From contig CANMFO010000002.1 in NCBI GenBank assembly GCA_947497245.1, positions 868,001-932,000 on the forward strand: a stretch of 64,000 bases of DNA. The letters are read 5' to 3'. This stretch comes from an uncultured Flavobacteriaceae bacterium. GTDB taxonomy: Bacteria > Bacteroidota > Bacteroidia > Flavobacteriales > Flavobacteriaceae. Position 1 is the first letter of the stretch, and each line of letters starts with the position of its first letter. Under the pieces are notes generated by a model. The model was given only the letters and a program-made list of their open reading frames with translations. It was not told where the DNA came from and made no database searches. Positions 36,277 through 45,905 of this stretch are shown here, piece by piece. A program made the position numbers and the translations under genes.

Positions 36277-37277
36277 ACAAACAATTGAAATTTGTAAAAA
36301 GACCAAAAGGCGCGGCCGATGCCTCGACCTGGTCGTTGGAAACGAATCCCATTCCAGAACCCGAAGCGGGTCAAATATTGGTGAAACAACATTATGTTTC
36401 CCTGGATCCCGCGATGCGGGGATGGATGAACGAGGGCAAATCTTATATAGAGCCCATGGCCATTGGGTCGGTCATGCGTGCAGGATCGGTCGGGGAGGTG
36501 ATCGCGGCCAACAACCATCCAAAGTTCAAGGTGGGCGATTTTGTGTACGGTCATGGGGGGGTGCAGCAATATGTGGCCACGAAAGGCAAAGGCTATTACG
36601 GTATCGATCCCAAGTTGGCTCCCCTTCCGCTATATCTGGGTACCTTGGGCATGCCCGGAATGACCGCATATTTTGGTATCCTCGAGGTGGGAAAGATCAA
36701 AGAAGGCGATGTGGTGGTGGTTTCGGGTGCGGCCGGTGCTGTGGGCAGTATTGTCGGACAAATTGCCAAACTCAAGGGATGTCATGTGGTCGGTATTGCC
36801 GGAGGAGCAGATAAATGCGATTACCTGATAAAGGAATTGGGCTTTGACGGGGCCATAGATTATAAGAACGAAGATGTTAAAAGTAGGTTGAAGGAAGAAT
36901 GCCCGAAGGGCCTGGACGTCTATTTTGACAATGTGGGCGGTGAGATTCTCGACATGGCCCTGGGCCGATTGCGAATGCATGCCCGAATTGTCATTTGCGG
37001 GGCCATTTCGCAGTACAACAACAAAGAATCGGTTAAAGGGCCCAGCAATTACCTTTCCCTTTTGGTCAACCGCGCCACCATGCAGGGGATGGTGGTATTT
37101 GACTGGGCCAACAGATATGGTGAGGCGGCCCGGGCAATGGGTACTTGGCTGGCCGAGGGAAAACTGAAAAGCAGGGAAGCGGTCTATGAAGGCATAGAAA
37201 ACTTTCCGGAGACTTTTAACCGCTTGTTTTCGGGCGAAAAACAAGGTAAATTGGTGTTGAAGGTTATGGAAGGTTAA
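36273..37277 (+). CDS. NADP-dependent MDR oxidoreductase (CurA/PTGR-like)
   Basis: 334 residues, medium-chain dehydrogenase fold without zinc ligands. Motifs: LDPAMRGWMNEGKSY, VVSGAAGAVGSIVGQIAKLKGCHVVGIAGG (nucleotide-binding site) and YFDNVGGEILD. This is the leukotriene B4 12-hydroxydehydrogenase/CurA group, which reduces alpha,beta-unsaturated carbonyls with NADPH. It overlaps the previous gene by 4 bp and the next starts 3 bp later. Confidence 0.92.
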   Translation: MNKQLKFVKRPKGAADASTWSLETNPIPEPEAGQILVKQHYVSLDPAMRGWMNEGKSYIEPMAIGSVMRAGSVGEVIAANNHPKFKVGDFVYGHGGVQQYVATKGKGYYGIDPKLAPLPLYLGTLGMPGMTAYFGILEVGKIKEGDVVVVSGAAGAVGSIVGQIAKLKGCHVVGIAGGADKCDYLIKELGFDGAIDYKNEDVKSRLKEECPKGLDVYFDNVGGEILDMALGRLRMHARIVICGAISQYNNKESVKGPSNYLSLLVNRATMQGMVVFDWANRYGEAARAMGTWLAEGKLKSREAVYEGIENFPETFNRLFSGEKQGKLVLKVMEG

Positions 37278-37280
37278 ATT

Positions 37281-38261
37281 ATGAAGGCAATACGGTGCAA
37301 AACATACGGTCCGCCTTCCTCATTGGTCTTGGAAGAGCTCGAACCCCTCGTGCCAAAGGCGAAAGAGGTGGTGGTAAGGGTCAAGGCCTGTGGGGTCAAC
37401 TTCCCGGATACGCTCATTATCCAGGGGTTGTACCAATTTAAACCCGAACTTCCCTTTACCCCGGGTAGCGACTTGGCTGGAGTGGTAAAGGAAGTGGGGG
37501 AAGGTGTGGAACATCTTAGGCCGGGCGATGAGGTATTCGGATTTGTACCTTATGGTGCGCTCGCCGAGGAGGTTGTTGTGCCCTCCAACGCCTGTTTCCA
37601 AAAACCCAAGGAAATGGACTATCCGGTCGCCGCCTCGTTTATGATGGCCTATGGTACTTCCTACCACGCGCTCCACGATCGGGGCAAGCTCGGGAAAGGG
37701 GAGACCCTAGTGGTACTCGGGGCTTCCGGTGGGGTTGGGCTGGCAGCTGTCGAATTGGGCAAATTGATGGGGGCCAAGGTCATAGCGGCGGCCTCCACAG
37801 ACAAGAAATTGGAACTCTGTCGCGATTATGGTGCGGACGAAACCATTAATTACAGCAAAGCGGATCTAAAATCCACCATCAAGGAGCTGACCGGGGGCAA
37901 GGGGGCCGATGTCATCTACGATCCCGTGGGAGGGGATTATTCAGAGGCTGCATTTCGGGCCACGGCCTGGGATGGAAGGTTTTTGGTCGTTGGTTTTGCC
38001 GCGGGCACCATTCCGAAGATACCGCTGAACCTTCCCCTGTTGAAGGGAGCTTCCATTGTCGGGGTGTTCTGGGGCGGATTTGCTCTCGGAAACCCCAAGG
38101 CCAACATGAAAAATACGATACGCCTGATGCAATGGTTCCGGGAAGGCAAATTGAACCCCCATATCCACAAGATCTATGATTTAAAGGATACGTCCAGGGC
38201 GCTGGAGGAAATGATGGATCGAAAGGTACGGGGAAAACTGGTCGTAGGGGTATCGGATTAA
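37281..38261 (+). CDS. Quinone oxidoreductase-like MDR protein
   Basis: 326 residues. N-terminal catalytic domain VKACGVNFPDTLIIQGLYQFKPELPFTPGSDLAGVVKEVGEG split over the motif, then the Rossmann motif VLGASGGVGLAAVELGKLMGAKVIAAAS and the end GKLVVGVSD. The zinc sites are absent, as in QorA-type NADPH:quinone or enoyl reductases. It is the second MDR enzyme of the cluster; the two differ in sequence and are not a recent duplication. Confidence 0.92.
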   Translation: MKAIRCKTYGPPSSLVLEELEPLVPKAKEVVVRVKACGVNFPDTLIIQGLYQFKPELPFTPGSDLAGVVKEVGEGVEHLRPGDEVFGFVPYGALAEEVVVPSNACFQKPKEMDYPVAASFMMAYGTSYHALHDRGKLGKGETLVVLGASGGVGLAAVELGKLMGAKVIAAASTDKKLELCRDYGADETINYSKADLKSTIKELTGGKGADVIYDPVGGDYSEAAFRATAWDGRFLVVGFAAGTIPKIPLNLPLLKGASIVGVFWGGFALGNPKANMKNTIRLMQWFREGKLNPHIHKIYDLKDTSRALEEMMDRKVRGKLVVGVSD

Positions 38262-38302
38262 ATTGAAATTACAAAAAGGAACAAAGCCTAAAAACAACTG
38301 AA

Positions 38303-39040
38303 ATGAGATTAAAAGACAAAATTGCCGTCGTTACCGGTGGCGCCCGTGGCATAGGACAGGCCGTATCGGAACTGTTTGCCCAAGAAGGGGCCACGGTAAT
38401 CATTATGGATCTTTTGCCCCAAGGGCAGGCTGTGGCCAATGGTATCAATGCGGCCCAAGGAAATGCGGAGTACCATTCCATTTCGGTAACCGACAAAGCG
38501 GCCGTGGAAGACCTTTTCAAACAGGTACATGCCAAGCATGGCAAAATCGATATCCTGATCAACAACGCAGGAATTACCAGGGATCGTACCCTTGAAAAAA
38601 TGAGCGAAGAGGAATGGAACGCGGTGATCGAAGTGAACCTTAAGGGGGTTTTCATATGCACCCAGGCCGTGGTTCCCTATATGAAGGAAAATAAATATGG
38701 CCGGATAGTCAGTGCCGCTTCCAATGTGGGCCTGCGGGGCAATTTTGGACAAACGAACTATGCCGCGACCAAGGCCGGGGTCATTGCCATGGCCAAGACC
38801 TGGACAGTGGAGTTGGGCAAGCACGGCATCACCGCCAATGCGATCGCGCCCGGTTTTACCATGACCGATATGGTGAAACAGATTCCGGAAGAACATTTTA
38901 AGGCGATCCAGGCCAGTATTCCCCTGCGAACCGTGGCCCAACCGATCGATATTGCCTATGGTTACCTCTACCTGGCGTCGGATGAAGCGCGTTTTGTTTC
39001 AGGCATATGCCTTACCATAGATGGAGGAACTTCACGATAA
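38303..39040 (+). CDS. FabG-like SDR (cluster SDR 3)
   Basis: 245 residues with the 3-oxoacyl reductase pattern: VTGGARGIGQAVSELFAQEG, INNAGITRDRTLEKMSEEEWNAVIEVNLKG, SAASNVGLRGNFGQTNYAATKAGVIA (Ser and Tyr-x3-Lys) and IAPGFTMTDM. It probably converts 3-hydroxyacyl-CoA and 3-oxoacyl-CoA in this cluster rather than serving fatty acid synthesis, because a MaoC hydratase and an acyl-CoA ligase follow. Confidence 0.92.
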   Translation: MRLKDKIAVVTGGARGIGQAVSELFAQEGATVIIMDLLPQGQAVANGINAAQGNAEYHSISVTDKAAVEDLFKQVHAKHGKIDILINNAGITRDRTLEKMSEEEWNAVIEVNLKGVFICTQAVVPYMKENKYGRIVSAASNVGLRGNFGQTNYAATKAGVIAMAKTWTVELGKHGITANAIAPGFTMTDMVKQIPEEHFKAIQASIPLRTVAQPIDIAYGYLYLASDEARFVSGICLTIDGGTSR

Positions 39041-39050
39041 CAACAAAAGT

Positions 39051-39515
39051 ATGGCGAAACTGGAACTGGAAAATTTCGAATCCTTTAGGGCCCTGGAAGG
39101 CCGGCCTTTCCCCAATGGGGATTGGCTTAACGTTACCCAGGAAATGATCAATGATTTTGCAAAAGCGACCATGGACTTCCAATGGATACATGTGGATGTG
39201 GAGAAGGCCAAAAAGTACTCCCCTTTTAAAAAACCCATAGCCCATGGCTTTATGTCGGTGGCACTTTTGTCAAAAATGTTGGAGGATGTCCTGCACGTCA
39301 AATCGGCGACCATGGGGGTAAACTATGGGTTGAACAAAGTCCGTTTTCCCAGCCCGGTCCTAGTGGATAGTAGACTGCGATTGACAGGGGGTGTCCAAAA
39401 AATCGAGGACTACGGGGAGACCGGTCTAAAAATCACATGGAACTGTGTTGTGGAAATAGAGGGAACCGACAAACCTGCCTGTGCAGCGGAGTTCATCAGC
39501 CTGATGTTCGAGTAG
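39051..39515 (+). CDS. MaoC-family (R)-specific enoyl-CoA hydratase
   Basis: 154 residues from the ATG at 39051; a start at 39021 would overlap the SDR. The hot-dog fold hydratase motif is FAKATMDFQWIHVDVEKAKK with Asp and His five positions apart, followed by PIAHGFMSVALLSKM. It hydrates 2-enoyl-CoA to the (R)-3-hydroxyacyl-CoA. It starts 10 bp after the FabG-like gene. Confidence 0.92.
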   Translation: MAKLELENFESFRALEGRPFPNGDWLNVTQEMINDFAKATMDFQWIHVDVEKAKKYSPFKKPIAHGFMSVALLSKMLEDVLHVKSATMGVNYGLNKVRFPSPVLVDSRLRLTGGVQKIEDYGETGLKITWNCVVEIEGTDKPACAAEFISLMFE

Positions 39516-39602
39516 TGTATTTGGGTGTTGAGTGGTATAGGAAGGCTCGCGGTTTTGCAATTTATTTTGTACATTCAACGGTAGCCAAACCAAACCAGAC
39601 CC

Positions 39603-41420
39603 ATGACCCGACTTTTCGACCTCCTATACCAACAATTGGAAAACCGCCCTTTAAAAGCCTCCGTCAGTGGCCGTGATGCTTCTGGAAATTGGAGGTCGTA
39701 CAGTACCGAAGAACTGTTGGACACTGCGGAAAGGGCCGCTTCCGGTCTTTTGAAGCTCGGGCTCCTTCCGGGCGACAAAGTGGCGCTGGTAGCCTATAAA
39801 AACAGGCCTGAATGGCTGATTATGGACTTTGCCATTCAAATGGCGGGTATGATCAGTATTCCGCTCTACCCGACAATCAGCACCGCGGAGTACGAATATA
39901 TTTTGAACGAAGCCGAGGTGAAAGCGGCCTTTTGCGGCGGACTCGATCTTTACGACAAACTGTCGGCCACCCAAGAAAATGCGCCCGGCCTTGCCCATAT
40001 CTACTGTTTTGATCAAATCGACGGAAACCCCTTCTGGCAGACAATTTTTGATTCCGAGGGCCTGTCGGAGGTGGAAAGAATAAAAGATACGATCAAAGGG
40101 GAAGATCTGGTTACCATTATCTATACCTCAGGTACGACGGGAAACCCAAAAGGGGTTATGTTGACCCATGACAATATCATGCACGTTATTTCAAAGACGG
40201 CGGACATCCTGGTGGCCAAGACCGGTGAAAAAGTGGTGAGTTTTCTTCCTTTGTGCCATATCTATGAACGGGCGGTTTCGTTCGCGTACTGTAATCAGGG
40301 CGTGTCGGTGTATTTCTGTGGTACCGACAACCTCAGCGGCCCGAACGGAGATCTGTTGGATGTACGGCCGGTAGCTTTTACCACGGTGCCCAGGCTTCTC
40401 GAAAAGGTATATGAGGCCATCTACAATAAGGGCCTTGCCCTGGACGGAACCAAGCGGAAACTGTTCTTTTGGGCACTCGCCCTGACCGATTCCTATGAAT
40501 TGGATCAAAAACGGTCCCTGGTCGACCGTTTGAAATGGAAGTTAGCGGACAAATTAATTTTCAGTAAATGGAGGGCCGCCCTGGGAGGGAACCTTAAATT
40601 GATCTTTACCGGAGCGGCCCCCTGTCCCTTTAAGATCATGCGGGTGTTCTGTGCAGCTGGGATCAATGTGCGGGAAGGCTATGGGCTGACCGAGACCTCC
40701 CCGACCTTGACGGCAAATACCATGGAGCCCCATGGGGCCATGCTGGGCACGGTGGGCACTGCGATCGAAGGGGTCGAATTGTTGATCGATACATCGTCGG
40801 GCGATTACAATGAAGGTGAAGGGGAAATCCTTGCCATAGGGCCCAATGTGATGTCGGGCTATTATAAAAAGCCTGAGGTCAATGCCCAAGTCTTCAAAAA
40901 GATCGATGGCAGAACATGGTTCTGTACCGGGGATATCGGGAAAATGGTCAAAGGTCCCAACGGGAAGGAGTTCCTTAAGATAACCGACAGAAAGAAAGAA
41001 CTCCTCAAAACCTCCGGGGGGAAGTATGTGGCTCCGGCCCCCATAGAGAATAGGGTCAAGGAAGATTTTCTCATTGAGCAAATGATGGTCATCGGAGATC
41101 GGCAAAAATTTGTCTCCGCGCTTATCGTTCCCGCCGAAGAAGCCTTAAAAGCTTGGTGCGATCACAAGAAAATAGGGTGGGAAGGATTGGAATCCATGGT
41201 GAAGCACAAGCGGGTCGTCAAAAAATACCAAAAAATAGTCGACCGCTACAATCCGGAATTCAGCCATATCGAGCAGATAAAGAAGTTTCGTTTGATCGCC
41301 TCCCCTTGGCTGCCCATACACGACGATCGGTCCGAGGCGGAATTGACCCCGACCCTAAAACTGAAAAGACGTGTGATACGTCAGAAATTCAAGGCCGAGA
41401 TAGCGGAAATGTACATGTAG
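39603..41420 (+). CDS. Long-chain acyl-CoA synthetase (AMP-forming)
   Basis: 605 residues. Motifs in order: P-loop IIYTSGTTGNPKGVMLTH, the FLPLCHIYERAVS segment, GYGLTETSPTLTAN, WFCTGDIGKM and the hinge DRKKELLKTSGGKYVAP. Length and motifs match Bacteroidota long-chain fatty acid-CoA ligases. It activates the carboxylic substrate of the pathway. It is the last gene of the cluster, 87 bp after maoC, and converges on the gene at 41479. Confidence 0.94.
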   Translation: MTRLFDLLYQQLENRPLKASVSGRDASGNWRSYSTEELLDTAERAASGLLKLGLLPGDKVALVAYKNRPEWLIMDFAIQMAGMISIPLYPTISTAEYEYILNEAEVKAAFCGGLDLYDKLSATQENAPGLAHIYCFDQIDGNPFWQTIFDSEGLSEVERIKDTIKGEDLVTIIYTSGTTGNPKGVMLTHDNIMHVISKTADILVAKTGEKVVSFLPLCHIYERAVSFAYCNQGVSVYFCGTDNLSGPNGDLLDVRPVAFTTVPRLLEKVYEAIYNKGLALDGTKRKLFFWALALTDSYELDQKRSLVDRLKWKLADKLIFSKWRAALGGNLKLIFTGAAPCPFKIMRVFCAAGINVREGYGLTETSPTLTANTMEPHGAMLGTVGTAIEGVELLIDTSSGDYNEGEGEILAIGPNVMSGYYKKPEVNAQVFKKIDGRTWFCTGDIGKMVKGPNGKEFLKITDRKKELLKTSGGKYVAPAPIENRVKEDFLIEQMMVIGDRQKFVSALIVPAEEALKAWCDHKKIGWEGLESMVKHKRVVKKYQKIVDRYNPEFSHIEQIKKFRLIASPWLPIHDDRSEAELTPTLKLKRRVIRQKFKAEIAEMYM

Positions 41421-41478
41421 TTTCGTACCAGCTTACCGTTTCTTTTCCCACAACAAGGGGCGATTCCGAGATGAGACC

Positions 41479-42588
41479 TCAATCCCCTAAGCGGGCGATG
41501 AAGCCCCAATTGGTATGCTGCAATCGTCCCATGGTCTTGAACCCTTTCCCGAAGAAAGCCGCATCGCCCTCGGAAACGACCATCAGTTCGTTAGCGCCTT
41601 TTTTAAGGTCCAGTTGTACCCTGAAGCTTCCGTCGAACACCCGTTCAAACCGGATCTTCCCATAATTGAAAACCTCTTCCCCGTTCAATAGGATCCGGAC
41701 CTTCCCTACAAAGTCGAAGTGGAGGGTCTTCTTTGCATCGGTTCTGGATGGCACGTTGGTCTTCGCCACCACTACCCCCTGTGGGAGCTCAAAATATTTG
41801 GAAAAATTGATATAATCGTCATTCGGATCGTAAATTTTCTTCCAGGTTTTTGAACTACTGGTCTTTTGCACCAACCGATCGAAGTAAGTGGCCGTGGTAT
41901 CCCTGGGAAACTCCTGGGAAACCTGCCATTCCCTCAGAAAGGACGGATCGCGGACCCCTGTCTTGCCATTTTCCATTTCCGGAAGGGGCTCATAGGTGAC
42001 GTTGGCAAAATAGGAAGGACCGAACATGCTCCGTAACAGAAAGTTTCCGCCCGTGACCGGGGTGTCCAAAAGGGTGATATCCATTTGGGGCGTCTTGCTG
42101 TTGTTCACAAAGACCTTGAGGTTGTCGCCCCGTACCTCCAGGGTGGCATGAAACCATTCGAGTGATTGGATGTCGGCCGTGGTCTCGTAGGTGGGGTAAT
42201 TATAAAAGACCCAACTTAGCGCCCCATTGTATATGGGAATGTACTGTATGGCCTCCCGCGTTCCCCCATATCCAGGCCTAAAGTACAGGAAGTGATAGTT
42301 GTTTTCATCTGCCACGCGAAAACCCAGTCCGGACATGACTGCTCCGGCTATATCCATCTCTACCCGGAAATTTTTGACATTCAAGGGGCTGGACAGGGCA
42401 ATGGACTGCTCTTTACTGTCCAATTTCAGACTGGACCTTCCTTTAAAAATGGTGTCCAGGAAAACAGTAGGTTTGTTGTCTTCCGATAGAATGGTACATT
42501 TACCTTGTTCAAACAAGGGGTTTTGCCCCACAGAGGATAGCATGGATGCAAGAGCCAGAAATGTTAAAGCGGTCGTTTGAAATTTCAT
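41479..42588 (-). CDS. Secreted LamG-like protein
   Basis: 369 residues. The signal peptide runs through TTALTFLALASMLSSVGQ. The N-terminal half (about 25-210) looks like a concanavalin A-like/LamG sandwich (VKNFRVEMDIAGAVMSGLGFRVADENNYHFLYF, WFHATLEVRGDNLKVFVNN). The C-terminal half contains TFS-like IRILLNGEEVFNYGKI and a glycosidase-accessory-like sandwich. No catalytic residues are evident. It is probably a surface or periplasmic carbohydrate-binding protein. It is divergent from the HTH-membrane-lectin gene. Confidence 0.78.
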   Translation of the reverse strand: MKFQTTALTFLALASMLSSVGQNPLFEQGKCTILSEDNKPTVFLDTIFKGRSSLKLDSKEQSIALSSPLNVKNFRVEMDIAGAVMSGLGFRVADENNYHFLYFRPGYGGTREAIQYIPIYNGALSWVFYNYPTYETTADIQSLEWFHATLEVRGDNLKVFVNNSKTPQMDITLLDTPVTGGNFLLRSMFGPSYFANVTYEPLPEMENGKTGVRDPSFLREWQVSQEFPRDTTATYFDRLVQKTSSSKTWKKIYDPNDDYINFSKYFELPQGVVVAKTNVPSRTDAKKTLHFDFVGKVRILLNGEEVFNYGKIRFERVFDGSFRVQLDLKKGANELMVVSEGDAAFFGKGFKTMGRLQHTNWGFIARLGD

Positions 42589-42707
42589 TGTAAGAGGTTT
42601 TTACTATTTTGAATGGCACCGAAGCTAGATTAAGCCCGGGAGCTTGGGTATTTCAAAACCCGTTTTTTTTAGAACTGTTTTTCAATCATTATCATATCGC
42701 GCTGTAA

Positions 42708-44015
42708 ATGAATTCTTTATCCCAATCAGACCAGGACCTTCTCGAACAGATAAAGAAGCAAATAGAAGTTGCATCGGGTCTGGGGTGGGGTACGGATTGG
42801 GTCCAGAAAGACTATGACTTCCTGGTTTTTTTCATTGAGGACCAAACGGGGGTATCCCTTAGCCTTTCCACGATCAAGCGCATATGGCGAAAGGGATACC
42901 GTAGGCTGCCCCATATCTCCACGCTGGATGTACTTTCCCAATTGGCCTACAAAAAAGATTGGCTCGCCCTGAAAAAAGATTGGTTGGAGCAGGGCCCGGA
43001 AAAACAGGGCACCGTTCCCGGTCCAGAATTGGGCAAGCGCAACCCCATGGTCTACATACTGGTACCGATGATACTCCTATTGGCGCTTTCGGTGGGCGTG
43101 CCCTGGGCCGTTGGAGGAAACGAAAAGGCAATTGTGGGAGCAGTTGGGAATGGTGCGCCAAAAGCAATGGGGGAGGTCCATTTTTCCTATAAAAAATCGG
43201 TCGATGGTCAAATTCCCAACACCGTGGTGTTCCAATACGATGTGGAATCGGTGGAGGCGGACAGCTTCTTTTTACAGCAAAATTGGGATGTGGGCAGAAG
43301 GGTGGAAATTTTTAAGGAGAACAAGGAACGGACGGACATTTATTACATCCCCGGGTATTTTACCGCACGGCTGTTAGCCGATGGCCAGGTAATCAAGCAA
43401 ATACCCATCCATATTACGTATGATGGCTGGTTCGCTGCTATCCGGCAACCGTTTCCAAAAGTCAAGGCCTTCGATAAAAAACATTGGGAAAACAAAGCAT
43501 ATTTGGGCATTGACAAACGAGATCTGAAATCCAATAACATCGACCTTTCACAAGATTTCCAGTTGTCGTATTACCAAGTCAGGGAATTTGGCTTGGACGG
43601 AGACAACTTTGCCTATGCCACCAAGTTTAAGATGGATCGCGTTGAAGCAGTGCGCTGCCCCCAGATCAGCCTTCATGTACAAGGAGATCAAGGATATTAT
43701 TGGATTATGTTTGGAAACAAGGGATGCGAGAGCGAACTGAGCACCCGGCTTGGGGATAGACTGCACTATGGAAAGACGGAAGACCTTACGATGTTCGGGA
43801 CCAATATGTACGAATGGCAGCAGGTAGATATTAGCGTGGTGGACAAGAAAGTCGAATTCGAGCTGAACGGAAAAAACATCTTTTCAAGTAAGTATGAACA
43901 ATCTATTGGGACCATCAAGGAGATCAGTTATTTTTTTAACGGTATAGGGATGATCGATGACGTAACGCTTTGGGATGCGGGACATACGGTCCAATTTTCA
44001 GACGATTTTGAATAG
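42708..44015 (+). CDS. HTH-membrane-LamG one-component-like protein
   Basis: 435 residues with three parts. The N-terminal domain (1-95: DYDFLVFFIEDQTGVSLSLSTIKRIWRKGYRRLPHISTLDVLSQLA split across helices) looks helix-turn-helix-like and is widespread in Bacteroidota. One transmembrane helix lies at about 113-133 (MVYILVPMILLLALSVGVPW). The outside part has a PKD-like segment and a LamG-like domain (YEWQQVDISVVDKKVEFELNGKNIFSSKYE) with a Cys pair. It may sense an extracellular ligand and act on DNA directly; that role is inferred. Confidence 0.78.
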   Translation: MNSLSQSDQDLLEQIKKQIEVASGLGWGTDWVQKDYDFLVFFIEDQTGVSLSLSTIKRIWRKGYRRLPHISTLDVLSQLAYKKDWLALKKDWLEQGPEKQGTVPGPELGKRNPMVYILVPMILLLALSVGVPWAVGGNEKAIVGAVGNGAPKAMGEVHFSYKKSVDGQIPNTVVFQYDVESVEADSFFLQQNWDVGRRVEIFKENKERTDIYYIPGYFTARLLADGQVIKQIPIHITYDGWFAAIRQPFPKVKAFDKKHWENKAYLGIDKRDLKSNNIDLSQDFQLSYYQVREFGLDGDNFAYATKFKMDRVEAVRCPQISLHVQGDQGYYWIMFGNKGCESELSTRLGDRLHYGKTEDLTMFGTNMYEWQQVDISVVDKKVEFELNGKNIFSSKYEQSIGTIKEISYFFNGIGMIDDVTLWDAGHTVQFSDDFE

Positions 44016-44116
44016 GATAGGATGGTACCTCCAGATAGGAACGGACCCTGGATCGTCATGTCGAGTGCAGGCCGTCCTAGAAAGTTAGAGCGGGTAATGA
44101 TATAAGCCACAGGGCA

Positions 44117-45427
44117 TTGAATGACCAATTGGAAATAAGCAGACTGGTAGAACACCTTTTCCGGCACGAATCGGGAAAGATGGTGTCCGTATTGACCGGT
44201 ATTTTTGGTACGGCGAACCTGGAGCTTGCCGAGGATGTGGTACAGGACACCTTGATCGAGGCGATCAGTCATTGGACGTACAGGGAAATTCCAAAAAATC
44301 CGACCGCCTGGCTGTACACTGTTGCCAAAAACAAGGCCTTGAACGCCTTAAAGCATGAAAAGGTCAAAAGCAAGTACATTTCCGACCTTCAGGGCGGGGT
44401 GGGCGCTGCACGGGAATTTGAAATGGATCTTGGGAATATTTTTTCCAAAGAGCGGATTTCGGATGAGCAATTGAAAATGATGTTCATGTGTTGCCATGGT
44501 GCCATTTCCAAGGATTCGCAGGTGGCACTCATATTGAAGACACTCTGTGGCTTCAGCATCCCTGAAATCGCAAGGGCGTTTTTGACCAGCCACGAGAACA
44601 TCAACAAACGGTTGGTCCGCGCAAGAAAAAAAATAAGGGAGCATGAAATTCCCTTCAAGATACCGGACGACCAAACGGTCAATGACCTGCTCCATGCGGT
44701 TTTGGACGCAATCTATCTCTTGTTCAACGAAGGCTACAGCGCCTCGAGCGGGGAACACCTAATTCGATACGACCTGTGTGAAGAGGCCATCAGGCTCTCG
44801 GAAATCTTGGTGGATCACCATACGATCAAGAACAAATCGGATATCCATGCCCTACTTGCCCTGATGCAATTGAACTGTTCCAGGTTTAGTTCAAGAATCG
44901 ATCAAAATGGAAATATTCGTACCCTGGGCGAGCAAAATAGGGCCCTCTGGGACCTGGAGATTATGGAAAAAGGGTTTTCCAACCTAAAATATGCGGCACA
45001 GAGCGGCCATATTTCCACCTACCATATTCTGGCCTCCATATCGTCGTTCCACTGTTCGGCCAAAGATTTTGAGCATACCGATTGGCAAAGCATCCTCGCC
45101 CTGTACGATAAGCTGCTCATCTTGGACCATTCACCAATTGTGGTACTAAATAGGGCCATCGCCGTGTCAAAAGTGGATGGTGCCGAAAATGCGATCGCGG
45201 AACTGGAAAAGATCCGGAATGCGAAAGCCATAAAATCCAACTACCTATACCATGCCGTGATGGCCGAACTGCACTTTCAACTCAACAGATTTACCGAGGC
45301 CCACGATGCCTTGAAAAAGGCCATGGATCTGGCTCCCTTGCCATCGGAAAAGGAAATGCTGGGAAGCAGGTTCCAGAACTATTTCAATAAAAAGAACGAT
45401 GGTGATGTCCCTAATGCCAAAGTCTAG
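44117..45427 (+). CDS. ECF42-type RNA polymerase sigma factor (SigJ-like with DUF6596)
   Basis: 436 residues, far longer than a minimal ECF sigma. Region 2: LTGIFGTANLELAEDVVQDTLIEAISHW and PTAWLYTVAKNKALNALK. Region 4: LILKTLCGFSIPEIARAFLTSHENINKRLVRARKKIRE. The C-terminal 230 residues are the DUF6596/TPR-like domain (YLLFNEGYSASSGEHLIRYDLCEEAIRL). A TTG start at 44117 is used. ECF42 genes are known to sit next to DGPF/YciI genes, as here. No anti-sigma gene is present. Confidence 0.93.
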   Translation: MNDQLEISRLVEHLFRHESGKMVSVLTGIFGTANLELAEDVVQDTLIEAISHWTYREIPKNPTAWLYTVAKNKALNALKHEKVKSKYISDLQGGVGAAREFEMDLGNIFSKERISDEQLKMMFMCCHGAISKDSQVALILKTLCGFSIPEIARAFLTSHENINKRLVRARKKIREHEIPFKIPDDQTVNDLLHAVLDAIYLLFNEGYSASSGEHLIRYDLCEEAIRLSEILVDHHTIKNKSDIHALLALMQLNCSRFSSRIDQNGNIRTLGEQNRALWDLEIMEKGFSNLKYAAQSGHISTYHILASISSFHCSAKDFEHTDWQSILALYDKLLILDHSPIVVLNRAIAVSKVDGAENAIAELEKIRNAKAIKSNYLYHAVMAELHFQLNRFTEAHDALKKAMDLAPLPSEKEMLGSRFQNYFNKKNDGDVPNAKV

Positions 45428-45468
45428 TTGTCATTGGGGTAGTACCATTATTCATTTAAAAAGTAAAT

Positions 45469-45822
45469 ATGAAAGATTTTTTGTTGATTATCAAGACCGA
45501 GGGCTGTGTATGGACCGATTTATCCCCTGAGCAATTGCAACGGCATATGGAGCATGGGAGTGCCTATATCGGGGGACTGGTCAAAGCGGGTAAATTAAAG
45601 AACGCGAACCCAATTGAAAAAGAGGGAAGTAGAATCGTCACCCGGGAGAACGGGGCATTAAAAGACGGACCCTTTAATGAGAGCAAGGAAGTAGTTGCGG
45701 GGTATTTTCATATTGTCACCGCCGATATGGCCGAAGCCCTGGAAATTGCCAAGACCAATCCCATTTTTGATGATATTCCCACTAAAATTGAAATCTACCC
45801 CATGATGCCCATTGGGGGATAA
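45469..45822 (+). CDS. YciI/DGPF-family protein
   Basis: 117 residues; a ferredoxin-like fold with the DGPF motif visible in KDGPFNESKEVVAGYFHIV. It follows the ECF42 sigma by 41 bp. The pairing is a hallmark of that sigma group, in which the DGPF protein gene is a likely target. Its own activity is unknown. Confidence 0.9.
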   Translation: MKDFLLIIKTEGCVWTDLSPEQLQRHMEHGSAYIGGLVKAGKLKNANPIEKEGSRIVTRENGALKDGPFNESKEVVAGYFHIVTADMAEALEIAKTNPIFDDIPTKIEIYPMMPIGG

Positions 45823-45905
45823 TAGGGCGAAAGGGCACCTAGTGCGTCCAATTTACTCGACCGTGCAATCCAAATACACTGGTTCCGGGAGTCGGGAAAA
45901 CAACC

